A DNA stretch of 30,332 nucleotides, taken from positions 23,219-53,550 of the forward strand of contig NWUY0300022500.1 in the NCBI GenBank assembly GCA_004151065.3, in the 5' to 3' direction. This DNA comes from Larix sibirica (lineage: Eukaryota > Streptophyta > Pinopsida > Pinales > Pinaceae). Below, in pieces: positions 1-7,407 of this stretch; the stretch's first letter is position 1; the number at the start of each line of letters is the position of its first letter. The translations under genes were made by a program, and so were the position numbers. The notes below the pieces were generated by a model. It did not search any database. It was not told the DNA's origin and was given only the letters and a program-made list of their open reading frames with translations.

Positions 1-156
1 TGAAGTGATTGGGTTTATGGAGAAAATCCTCATAATCAAATCCTATTATACATGTCCATGTGACAAATAATAATTTAGTATCACTTTATGATACTTGCCA
101 ACATGGAATTTCTCTTAACATACATGAGAAAAAACTCAATTTCTAACAATATTAAC

Positions 157-330
157 AAACATTAACACCATCTTAACACCACAAAATCACAAAATATAAG
201 TGGTGTTAATACCACCATATTAACACCATAAACTGTAAGTGGTGCTAATACCATCACCTTAACACCACAACATTCTAATTTGTGGTAATACGCCACATTA
301 ACACCATAACATCTAAGTAGATGGTGCTAA
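157..330. repeat. Short AT-rich tandem repeat with TTAACACCA / TGGTGTTAA arms
   Basis: About three imperfect units of 37-40 bp start near 197, 236 and 276, each beginning TAAGTGGTG or a variant and containing TTAACACC. Both TTAACACC and its complement GGTGTTAA occur inside a unit, so each unit could fold back on itself. No coding capacity is visible. It is probably a decayed minisatellite. Confidence 0.7.
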
Positions 331-379
331 CTTGTGGTCCTAAAATATGGATTTTCTTGTTGTATGCATGGATAGATGG

Positions 380-452
380 AGATGCTTTTAAGGTGATATC
401 ACCTTGCCTTATGGGGGAAGGCAATAACCGCTGGATAAACCGACCTATTAGA
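380..452 (+). repeat. Dispersed repeat, copy 1, containing a 16-bp palindrome
   Basis: This stretch is similar to 832-914: both share AAGGTGATAT, ACCTTGCCTT, GACCGCT or AACCGCT, GATAAAC and ACCTATT in the same order. In this copy AAGGTGATATCACCTT at 390-405 is a perfect palindrome. The pair may be a remnant of a small non-autonomous element. I do not recognise a named family. Confidence 0.6.
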
Positions 453-594
453 TTCCCTGATTTGAATGCGATTGTACCTGTCCCTACTTTGATTTATTGC
501 ATATATTTAGGAATTGATCTCCACAAACAAGTCAAGTCAATGCTGGATTGGTGGTATAATAATTAAAGAGATTCGTTGGAGGCAGGTGAAAGAT

Positions 595-730
595 GAAAGA
601 TGTTGACAAAAGGAATTATACACCATACATTTTTTATTTTTTAAATTCAAATCCTCATCAAATAAGAGTGAAAGATGTTGACAAAAGGAATTATACACCA
701 TATAATTTAAAAATTTTGAGTTCAAATCCA
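595..730 (+). repeat. Two-copy tandem duplication, about 75-bp unit
   Basis: The string GAAAGATGTTGACAAAAGG followed by AATTATACACCATA occurs at 595 and again at 670. Each copy ends in TTCAAATCC after an AT-rich stretch. The short ORFs across it are accidental. Confidence 0.8.
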
Positions 731-831
731 GTGGGAGATTCAAATTCAAAGGAACAGAAGGAAAAAGTCTATTCAAATCGAAATGCACAATCCAACCTAC
801 TACTTCATTTCAACTTGCCATGGACATATGG

Positions 832-914
832 GGACGCTCCAAAAGCTTTCAAGGTGATATGACCTTGCCTTGTAGGGCAAGGCATTGACCGCTAGATAAA
901 CACACCTATTTGAT
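832..914 (+). repeat. Dispersed repeat, copy 2
   Basis: This is the second copy of the repeat at 380-452. The 16-bp palindrome is broken here by one base (AAGGTGATATGACCTT). A nearby inverted repeat, CCTTGCC then six bases then GGCAAGG at about 864-883, could form a small hairpin. From 915 to about 1165 I see no gene or strong repeat. Confidence 0.55.
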
Positions 915-1170
915 CGAACCGCTACTTCTACTATTTTCCGGACACCGTTCTCTATCCCTGCATTTTCCGTTTGTGGGGGTACACTGTTCTCTATCCCTGC
1001 TGCCGGCTCAAGAACCCTTGATTTAGGTATAGGTTTTCTATTTTTCAAATTTTCATTACTTTTCCACAAATTACTTTCAAGCATTACAATTTTAATTTAG
1101 GGCAGTTGAGTCCATGGTCCTTGAGCACACATGGTCCAACTTCTATTTTCCACCCTTGATCTTTCCCTGT

Positions 1171-1210
1171 AGTCAACGGTCATGGTTTACTCAGTCCTCC
1201 TATAAGTAGG
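1171..1210 (+). promoter_or_regulatory. Candidate core promoter: W-box and TATA box
   Basis: AGTCAA at 1171-1176 is a W-box (TTGACT) on the minus strand, the site bound by plant WRKY factors. TATAAGTA follows at 1201-1208. A purine-rich leader (AGAGAGAGGAG) begins about 25 bp further on, a plausible transcription start. The position fits the spliced 5' UTR proposed for the gene at 2098. Short motifs like these occur by chance, so this is tentative. Confidence 0.35.
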
Positions 1211-1381
1211 AGAAGATTATAAGCTTAAGAGAGAGGAGAAGAAATCTATCCTTATGCTGCAGAATTTCCCTTGTCATGTTTTCCATTCTTGAGTACAGCC
1301 ATCTTTCAGTAGGATTTCTATATGGTTGGGGATCGAGTACTTGTGGTGAAAGCCGAACGAAGTTAGACTCTGGTGAAGGAG

Positions 1382-1742
1382 GTACTCTTGTTTATATATA
1401 TTTATGAGCCTTGATCAGGGTGAATATTGATGCATCTCAAAAGGTGGTTATACATGCAATTAGAGGCATAGATTAGTTAAAAGGCATATGAAAATTAAAC
1501 CATTTTATGCAACTAAAAAATGCATATTTCATGTTGGTTGTTAGTCTTGTTATTTTCATAGTTTTTAGAAATTTAGAAATTATTGTATTTTTTGTGTTGT
1601 GTGAATTCTGGTCATTTAAGATTCGGTATTCATGAAACCACATTATGTAGTTTTAAAATTTTTGAACCGTTCAGTGACTCGGATTAACTCTTATGAGATA
1701 TTGTTGTCTGTTTTTTTAAGTGATCTTTACCTTTCTGTGCAG
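1382..1742 (+). other. Candidate 5' UTR intron of the LSGC-protein gene
   Basis: The donor reads GAAGGAG|GTACTC. The acceptor reads TTTACCTTTCTGTGCAG|GC, with a good pyrimidine tract. The 361-bp interval is strongly AT-rich and has stops in all frames, unlike its flanks. An alternative acceptor, TTTTTTTAAG, ends at 1720. Leader introns are common in plant genes. RNA evidence would settle it. Confidence 0.45.
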
Positions 1743-1790
1743 GCTCTGTATAACTTATCAAGCGACAATAAATTTGGGTAGGCTATATAG

Positions 1791-1839
1791 ATGGCTCGGA
1801 CACTGGCACTGGTTTGCGCATTCAGCCTTTTGATGTCGT
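1791..1839 (+). CDS. Possible short exon encoding a signal peptide for the downstream protein
   Basis: An ATG at 1791 opens MARTLALVCAFSLLMS, a short basic start followed by a hydrophobic run, then stops at 1845 if unspliced. If the GTGTAT at 1840 is the donor and the CTTCCAG ending at 2095 the acceptor, the leftover T joins TA to make a Leu codon and runs in frame into ATG at 2098. The combined N-terminus would be a continuous hydrophobic core ending ALS-G, a plausible signal-peptidase site. The donor is weak. Otherwise this is an 18-codon upstream ORF in the leader. Confidence 0.35.
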
Positions 1840-2095
1840 GTGTATAAATCATCCATTCACCTCAAAATAATTCCATTGTTGGATAAATTTGATGTCTCTC
1901 TTCCATTAGTCTATCTTATGTTGGTTTGAGTCTCAAGCAGCAGTTATAGAACTCCAATCTGTTTTGCGGGGTTCTCAACTCTTGGCGGCGCGAAACAGCT
2001 GCTTGCTCGTTCGATTATCGCTGCCGGACAGTAGATCTACGTGTTGTGATAGATAAAGTCATCTCCTGCTTGCTATAGATCAAACCATCTTCCAG
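1840..2095 (+). other. Candidate intron joining the signal-peptide exon to the main frame
   Basis: This is the only GT donor near the end of the 1791 frame that restores the frame of the 2098 ORF. The acceptor CCATCTTCCAG has a pyrimidine-rich lead. The 3' half (about 1960-2040) is GC-richer than a typical intron of this window and could instead be exonic leader. If so, the whole interval is 5' UTR and translation starts at 2098. Confidence 0.3.
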
Positions 2096-2097
2096 TA

Positions 2098-3201
2098 ATG
2101 GCTCTCTCTGGTGGTGGCTCTGATATTAGAGCGTTGGTTGATGATCCAGAAATTTTTCTGAAGGTTAACCGTCTGCGCTTTGACCTTCACCGACCTTTTG
2201 CGAAGAAAGCCCTCGTAAAATTGGTTCCAGGTACAGAAAACTCCTATGATCTTCAATTGTCCGAGACAGAGCCAAAGAACACCACATCGGCTTACGTCCT
2301 TGGGTACAAGAAGAACGAAGAAAACGATGCCTTATTTCTAGACATTCCGAGGACAGGGGTTGAGGAGGGGACACTTTTCTTCACGGCTGAACTCTCCGGC
2401 TGCTCCGTCGTCGTTACACTCTTGAATGATAATGCATACCGCGTCTTCCACGACTATCGTGTGAACAGCGCGGTTCTGTATGACAATGTTGTAATGTGTG
2501 TAGATTGGGACAACTACAAGATCCCTGGAGTGCTTTCCGAGTATGGGCCCTTCGACCCCTCAAAGGGACGTGCTGTGGGACATGCTGTGGCCTGCATGCA
2601 GTTCAGACACGGAAAGTGGAAATTGTTTGTGCAACGGCAATATCAAGGCCCGTTCAAGCTGTCTGACGGTGTAAATTGGGAAGTGGAAGTGCATTTAGAT
2701 GTCCAAAGCGATCGTGTATATACATCCCTGCAAACGTCCTTTGAAGAACGCCGCATGATGATGCAACAAAGGATTAAGGCACTGGGAAAAAAGTTGCGCA
2801 TAGATTCTGCTATAATAAACAGAGCGGAGGATGGTACATATAGAGGCAGCGGTGAATTTGATGAGAACGATGCTTCCATTCGTGGATGGAAGGAATTACG
2901 TAATGCCATCCAGGAAGAGCTGGAAAAAATTGAGAAGCAAGATTTTGAGAAGCAGGATAAGGGTGCCAAATGCAAGAAGGCAATGGATGCTGTGTGTTTC
3001 TTCCAGGGAAAGCAAGATAAGGCTGCCAAATCGAAGAAGGCAATGGATGCTGTGTGTGGGAAACACAGAGATATGTTGGATGCTGCACAGAAAATCGACA
3101 GGATTTGGCTGTGGTTACAGATAAAGAAGGCTACAAAGAAGGCTACCGGTACAAATGGAAATGAAGGGAGGCGAAGTGCAACCCAACGATACGATCAGTG
3201 A
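2098..3201 (+). CDS. LSGC-motif protein, BLF1/CNF1-like glutamine deamidase fold candidate
   Basis: This is an open frame of 367 codons with no stops or shifts. Residues 92-102 read TLFFTAELSGC and His118 follows in RVFHD. Thr96, Cys102 and His118 match the Thr-Cys-His arrangement of the LSGC deamidase superfamily (Burkholderia BLF1 T88/C94/H106; CNF1 C866/H881). The Cys-His spacing is 16 here against 12 and 15 there. Residues 1-90 look beta-rich, and 155-182 (AVACMQFRHGKWKLFVQRQ) look like the closing strands. Residues 210-345 are helical, charged and Lys-rich, and contain a 20-residue tandem repeat. Such enzymes deamidate a Gln on a host protein; the target here is unknown. GC and CpG content are clearly higher than in the neighbouring repeats, consistent with a maintained gene. 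The ATG at 2098 is the first in this frame after a TAG at 2050. Bacterial origin by transfer is possible but inferred. The fold call rests on the motif and flanking pattern only. Confidence 0.7.
   Translation: MALSGGGSDIRALVDDPEIFLKVNRLRFDLHRPFAKKALVKLVPGTENSYDLQLSETEPKNTTSAYVLGYKKNEENDALFLDIPRTGVEEGTLFFTAELSGCSVVVTLLNDNAYRVFHDYRVNSAVLYDNVVMCVDWDNYKIPGVLSEYGPFDPSKGRAVGHAVACMQFRHGKWKLFVQRQYQGPFKLSDGVNWEVEVHLDVQSDRVYTSLQTSFEERRMMMQQRIKALGKKLRIDSAIINRAEDGTYRGSGEFDENDASIRGWKELRNAIQEELEKIEKQDFEKQDKGAKCKKAMDAVCFFQGKQDKAAKSKKAMDAVCGKHRDMLDAAQKIDRIWLWLQIKKATKKATGTNGNEGRRSATQRYDQ
2947..3066 (+). repeat. In-frame 60-bp tandem repeat within the LSGC-protein gene
   Basis: Two 60-bp units (2947-3006 and 3007-3066) encode residues 284-303 and 304-323. 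Each contains KQDKxAKxKKAMDAVC. The units differ at only a few bases, so the duplication is fairly young. It lies in the Lys-rich helical tail, outside the predicted catalytic domain. Confidence 0.85.
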
Positions 3202-3361
3202 ACGTTATGCAGAAATGGAGAGGAATGTCATGAGCGGCAGTGACAACGCAGGGTTCAAGAAGGGATATGAGAATTATGGCAGTATTAATATACCACAGTT
3301 CAAACCCACTATGACTTCCTCTGAAATGAAAGCGCTGTTTTGCAAATATGAGGAGTTATAA
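3202..3361 (+). pseudogene. Possible frameshifted C-terminal extension of the LSGC protein
   Basis: Overlapping the end of the 367-codon frame, the next frame is open from 3155 to a TAA at 3359-3361. It reads protein-like, for example NDTISERYAEMERNVMSG and MTSSEMKALFCKYEEL. A one-base indel between about 3155 and 3201, or a sequencing error, would let the main protein run on for about 55 residues. Otherwise this is 3' UTR. I prefer a recent frameshift or alternative end, with low confidence. Confidence 0.35.
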
Positions 3362-3377
3362 TTATATGCTTTCCCTT

Positions 3378-3462
3378 AACTTGTAACTTTGTAACTTATC
3401 ATAAGTATTCAACCTATAACTTGTAACTTAATTTGTAACCTATGATAAGTCTTCTACCTATA
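3378..3462 (+). repeat. Imperfect two-copy tandem repeat in the probable 3' UTR
   Basis: AACTTGTAACTT, TGTAAC, ATAAGT and ACCTAT occur in the same order in 3378-3416 and 3418-3462. The repeats are rich in TTGTAA, which resembles plant far-upstream polyadenylation elements. This fits the 3' end of the gene ending at 3201 or 3361. Confidence 0.6.
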
Positions 3463-3499
3463 AGAGATTCAGTATTTTGATGGATATGGATGACTTCAA

Positions 3500-4840
3500 C
3501 TTATAACTTAGAATCCGCCATTTCCTTTATTGGTGATTCTAAAGCAACATGTGATAGCATTAGTGTGGGGGATATTTAAAGATTCATCTCTTATGGTTAC
3601 ATTTACCCTACCTTCATTGGTTTGTTTTGTAGGCTCTTTCCCCATATTTACCATATCTTATATCGTCATTGCAACCATGGATAAAAATCCATGGGTGATA
3701 TCTAGCATATCAAAGATTGGTTCAATGGGAATGAGTATGCCTTTGTATATGGTGCAAAAGTCTTACCAATCCATTTTCAAATAGACTTCAAAAATGCTAA
3801 TCAAAATCTCCACTTTCAAGAGGAGTATCATCATTTTACCTCACATATTTAGGTTGTTGATTATCCTACCTCTAATGAGTTCTTAGACATGGTTTTTTCT
3901 TCCGACAAAGTTATCTTAGAAGCATTTTTAATCCATAATGACCTTGGGAAGATATGCATCATTGATCATTGTTTTTACCCAAGCTTGAGAATACGGAGGT
4001 CGACCCAGAGAGCATCGTTTATCTAGGTAATCTTGATTGGTACCAATGCCCAATTCTTACAAAATATGTGTTCACAAAAGGTAACTTGGCCAACATTTCA
4101 AAAAATTTACCTATAAACATCTTTGTCAAACCTGGCATCATGAAGAACATTCTTATTGGGGGCTAACTATTCTTCTCAATAAATTGAGGATTACATAGTA
4201 CCCTTTTAACATAATTTCATAGCATTTTTGCTTGGTCCTATGAGAAATACCTGGTATTGATCCCCATATCTTTGAACATGAGATAAACAATTAGGATAAT
4301 TTCAAACCAATTTAACAAAAGCTATGGTCTGTCAACCCAAAAAAATGGTTCTATCAAGGAAGAGGTAGAGAATTTTCTCTATCTTGGCTTCATTTCTCAT
4401 GTCCCTCTAATCAAATGAGTATCCAATATTGTTCAAATCAACAAGAAACGGGTACAATTCAAGTCTGCATTGATAATGAGGATCTCATTGTTAATGATTC
4501 CTTGATGGATGAAAGTCTATTTTTTATTGCCTCTTATGAACCCTGGTATGGATAAATTTTGCATGGGAAAGAAAACTTCTTGCAAAGGTTCATTACAAAC
4601 TATGATGAGATTTCAAAAGGTTTTATGTTCTCGTTGAAACAGGGGATCCCATTTATTTGGGATGATCAAACCAATGATGCTTTGATGTCTTTAAACTTCT
4701 CTTATGTCTACACCTTTATTGCGTCCTCCATAATACAATAATGATTTTTTATTGTACCCTGCAGCGTCAAAGTCAACCATTGGCATGGTATTGATCCAAG
4801 AGAATGCATTAGAATGATAAGGAATTGCAAAGGTAATATT
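3500..4840 (+). pseudogene. Decayed Ty3/gypsy pol remnant (different lineage from the main element)
   Basis: Pieces appear in pol order with stops and shifts throughout. 3500-3785 may be an aspartic protease end, which is weak. 4110-4290 holds the pre-RT segment KPGIMKNILIGG and EIPGIDPHIFEHEI, as in the plant gypsy FAWSYEEMPGIDP region. 4370-4530 is the start of RT, with SNIVQINKK and GTIQVCIDNEDL. 4559-4690 is the post-RT linker GKENFLQRFI. 4740-4830 looks like the start of RNase H. The RT palm, including YxDD, is deleted between about 4530 and 4559. No LTRs were found for it. Confidence 0.65.
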
Positions 4841-5282
4841 AGGTGATATCATCCTACTCAAATATAATAAATTATTATTGCTCGATGTAGTAACACATTA
4901 TACTTAATGCACTATATCCATTGTATCTCATTAAGGTTCATGAACACTACCCAGGATAATCATCATTTTTTATTCGATGAAGGGAAGTCTTGTGCCATAG
5001 AAATGAAGAGGAAGGGTTTCATTTTTTATGAATGGTATTTATAGCATTTGAATCTCCAGAACGTTCAAAAACCAAAGAAGAAGGCATTCATATGGCTCAA
5101 CATTGATTGGAATAGCCCTAAAACCATTGTGTTATGTTGGTTATGGTTTCTTGTTAGATAATATGCACTCTATGACTTCCATTCATGGATACTCTGATCT
5201 TTTATGATTAGCTCTAAGTTCTGTAGGAACCACCAAACATGTATTTTTCAAATCTATCTTCCGATAGAGAAGATAATTTAGG
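4841..5282. other. AT-rich stretch without a recognised gene
   Basis: All frames are broken. It may hold further decayed pol (RNase H or later) or the upstream part of the SET pseudogene, but I could not match any motif. No RNA gene or clear repeat is visible. Confidence 0.4.
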
Positions 5283-5969
5283 TTGAATGGGAGAAAGTAC
5301 GACATCCAATTCATGTACAACAGTGCTAGATCATGTACTATAGGTCAAAAGGTAAGAAGAAAATTTCATAAATGCATGAAATTTTTTCTTGCTGAAGGAG
5401 GGACTTGCAGTTATGATGATAAGACAAAGGGTGGCATTGAGTTCCCCTCAAGGTACAAAAATCTGGTCAAATGATGGGATCATAAACAACTTCCAGACAT
5501 GGACACTGACTTTTTTCTCGATGAAAGAGTATATCACATTGCTCCATCATCTATACATGGTATTGGGCTATTTTCCATGGATGTCATAAAGGTCCAATCT
5601 GGCGGGGTAACTGAATTGATAGAATATGTCGAACAGTGTTACAATTATGGAGCTTGGAATAGGCTTTCATAATATATGAAAATCATGCGTAGATATTCCC
5701 TTTCTGCAAACTATCTTCAAATAAAAGACTCTAATCAAAATAAAGAAGGAACTATATATTGATAGGAGGCCAAAGGCTTCCGGAAATATTGCAGGCTTTA
5801 TAATGCACAACCAAGGACAACTACAAAACCTCCCAATTGTGAATTTGAGGCATGTGAAGGAAACCGCGTAGTGGTATGTGCAATAAAAACAATAGCACCA
5901 GGGGAGGAGTTGTTGATACATTATCATTTGAATCGAATTTTAGAAGTGCCAAACCCTGCAAACATTGGG
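5283..5969 (+). pseudogene. SET-domain methyltransferase-like coding region, decayed
   Basis: One frame runs from about 5283 and is broken by TGA at 5472 and TAA at 5670. It shifts near 5757 and returns to the first frame near 5829. The pre-SET-like part contains YNSARSCTIGQKVRRKF and AEGGTCSYDDKTKGG. The SET start is VYHIAPSSIHGIGLFSMDVI at about 5529. The middle has SGNIAGFI, then PPNCEF, and the end is VVVCAIKTIAPGEELLIHYH, the classic SET C-terminal block. SET proteins methylate lysines, mostly on histones, using S-adenosylmethionine. The lesions make this copy non-functional. A donor-like GG|GTAAAT at 5970 ends the open stretch in phase 0. Confidence 0.75.
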
Positions 5970-6023
5970 GTAAATATATTTTATTCTTTAAATATCGAAC
6001 TAATGAAGTGTTTTGTTCTCTAC

Positions 6024-6028
6024 ATAAC
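6024..6028 (+). repeat. Target-site duplication, left (ATAAC)
   Basis: ATAAC lies directly before the TG of the first LTR and is repeated directly after the last LTR at 28910-28914. Five base pairs is the usual target duplication of Ty3/gypsy integration. Confidence 0.8.
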
Positions 6029-6580
6029 TGTTGGGCTTGGGAAAGCTTTGGTGCAATTTGTTAACTGGTTTTGGTATGAACGAAGACAGGAAGAAGTGGT
6101 CTACGAAAGCAAGATTGACTTCGTCGAAGCGGCCAAATAATAAGAAGTGAAGGGTGTTTGACTTCATCAACAACGGAGTTAGTTGAGAGCAGTTACAATT
6201 TTTGTCCACTTACATTAATGAGTTTAAGTAGTGGGAGCGGGGAGGGCTATGAATAAGTCCTATATATATGTAATGGGTTGGGAATTTTGGGGTTGGTTAG
6301 ACTAAGAGAGAGAGAGGGCATATAGTTTTTCCATATGTACTGAAGAAAAATCCTGTTTTTGATACTATTGTAATGCATAAGCGAGTTGCAAGAGGTTATA
6401 GTGATCTGCAAGCTTAGTGTGCATGTTTTGTAATGAAGAAAGAATTTGTGGTTGTGTGTGAGACATGAAGTGCTTTAATTTTGCTGTAACTCATGAATAA
6501 GAATAGTGCTTCCGTGGTTTTTCCCATCTTGGTTTTCCACGTAATTTTGGTGTTCATGTGTGTGGATGATTGATGTGTTT
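6029..6580 (+). repeat. LTR A (5' LTR, truncated at an N)
   Basis: It begins TGTTGGGCTTGGGAAAGC and matches the first 550 bp or so of LTRs B and C. The match stops at the N at 6581, after GATTGATGTGTTT. The last third of the LTR, the primer site and gag through most of integrase are then missing, and the sequence resumes within the integrase C-terminus. Confidence 0.85.
6261..6270 (+). promoter_or_regulatory. LTR A TATA box
   Basis: CCTATATATATGTAATGGG is conserved in all three LTRs, followed 40-50 bp later by a GA-repeat. This marks the likely U3/R border. Confidence 0.5.
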
Positions 6581-6581
6581 N

Positions 6582-6905
6582 AAAGAACAGTTGTCGCAAC
6601 TACTACAATTAGAGGAAGATAGATTTCTTGCAGGTTTTCATGGCAAGTTCAAAAGGGACGAGAAAAGGCCTGGCATGATCGTCACATCAAGCAAAAGTAG
6701 TTCCAAGAGGGAGATTTAGTTCTCTTGTACAACATAAGTTCCTCAAACATCCAGGTAAGTTGAAAATACATTGGTTAGGGCCTTATGTGATTAAGTACAT
6801 AACAGGAGGAGGTGATGTTCAACTTCAGAAACTAAATGGTGAAATTATGAAGGGTCAATGGGAGTCGCTGAAACTATATAGGGACAAGCCGCAATTCCTG
6901 TAAAA
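6582..6905 (+). pseudogene. Integrase C-terminal remnant (first internal unit)
   Basis: It opens with QLLQLEEDRFLAGFH, then after shifts reads GPYVIKYITGGG, QLQKLNGE and KLYRD. This is the GPY/F-type module that ends gypsy integrases. It matches 20235-20545 of the second unit with scattered differences. No chromodomain follows. Confidence 0.75.
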
Positions 6906-7407
6906 AAAAGCAAAATGGAAAGTCTAGGTGCCAATGCAGTTGAAATAGGCACTGGACACTGAGCTAAGTCTGCATATGAAAAAAAAATATTTTTTTAAGT
7001 TGTTGGTTGTGTCGAAGTAGGAGTCTGTACATATGTCAAGTCGTGAATATGTCATGGTGAATGGGAAAATATTTAAAAGTTGCACGTGAATTGAAATGAC
7101 CGGAAAAGTACTTAAAAGCACATTAATGAAAACGAAAAAGGTGACGGCCGGAAGACAATAAATGCAATAAATTTCAAAAGCCGACAAAAGGTGGGAATGA
7201 TCGCTCATCATAGTGGCAATAAATGTTGTCTTAATTAAGGAATTTTGCGCAAGATTTATCAGATGCATGAAATCTACGGACATTATGGTGAAAAGATCAG
7301 GATTGTGAGCCATTAAAACTTAGCTGTTTGAAATTCAGGTTCATTGTGCATTGCTTGAGAAACGAGAGAAGAGTAGAGCCAAAGAACAACCCACTGAGTA
7401 AAAGGTT
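6906..7407 (+). other. Non-coding spacer between integrase and ORF3 (first unit)
   Basis: There is no open frame, but the sequence is clearly similar to 20546-21074 and 24547-25075. Shared blocks include TGTCGAAGTAGGAGTCT, AAATATTTAAAAGTTG, AATAAATGCAATAAAT and AATGTTGTCTTAATTAAGG. Conservation between decayed copies suggests an original role such as a splice acceptor or internal promoter for ORF3. Confidence 0.55.

Noticed and set aside
157-330. CRISPR-like array
   Set aside because: The units are imperfect, adjacent and without unique spacers, and the window is eukaryotic.
321-1084. Several ORFs of 80-95 codons on both strands
   Set aside because: They cross tandem and dispersed repeats, overlap each other on opposite strands and show no motif.
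2643-3029. Minus-strand ORF of 128 codons inside the LSGC gene
   Set aside because: It is antisense to a well-supported plus-strand frame. It is rich in Ser, Phe and Cys, as expected from the complement of a Lys/Glu-rich coding stretch, and has no recognisable domain.
2831-3124. Plus-strand ORF of 97 codons in the second frame
   Set aside because: It lies wholly inside the 2098-3201 frame and its Arg/Lys-rich text is a shadow of the tandem repeat there.
6300-6330. Chromodomain after integrase, which would make this a chromovirus
   Set aside because: After the GPY/F-like module the frame ends and a non-coding spacer follows in every copy; no aromatic-cage pattern was found.
6906-7330. tRNA or small RNA gene in the conserved spacer
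   Set aside because: I looked for a cloverleaf or A/B-box pattern and saw none; conservation is explained by shared retroelement ancestry.
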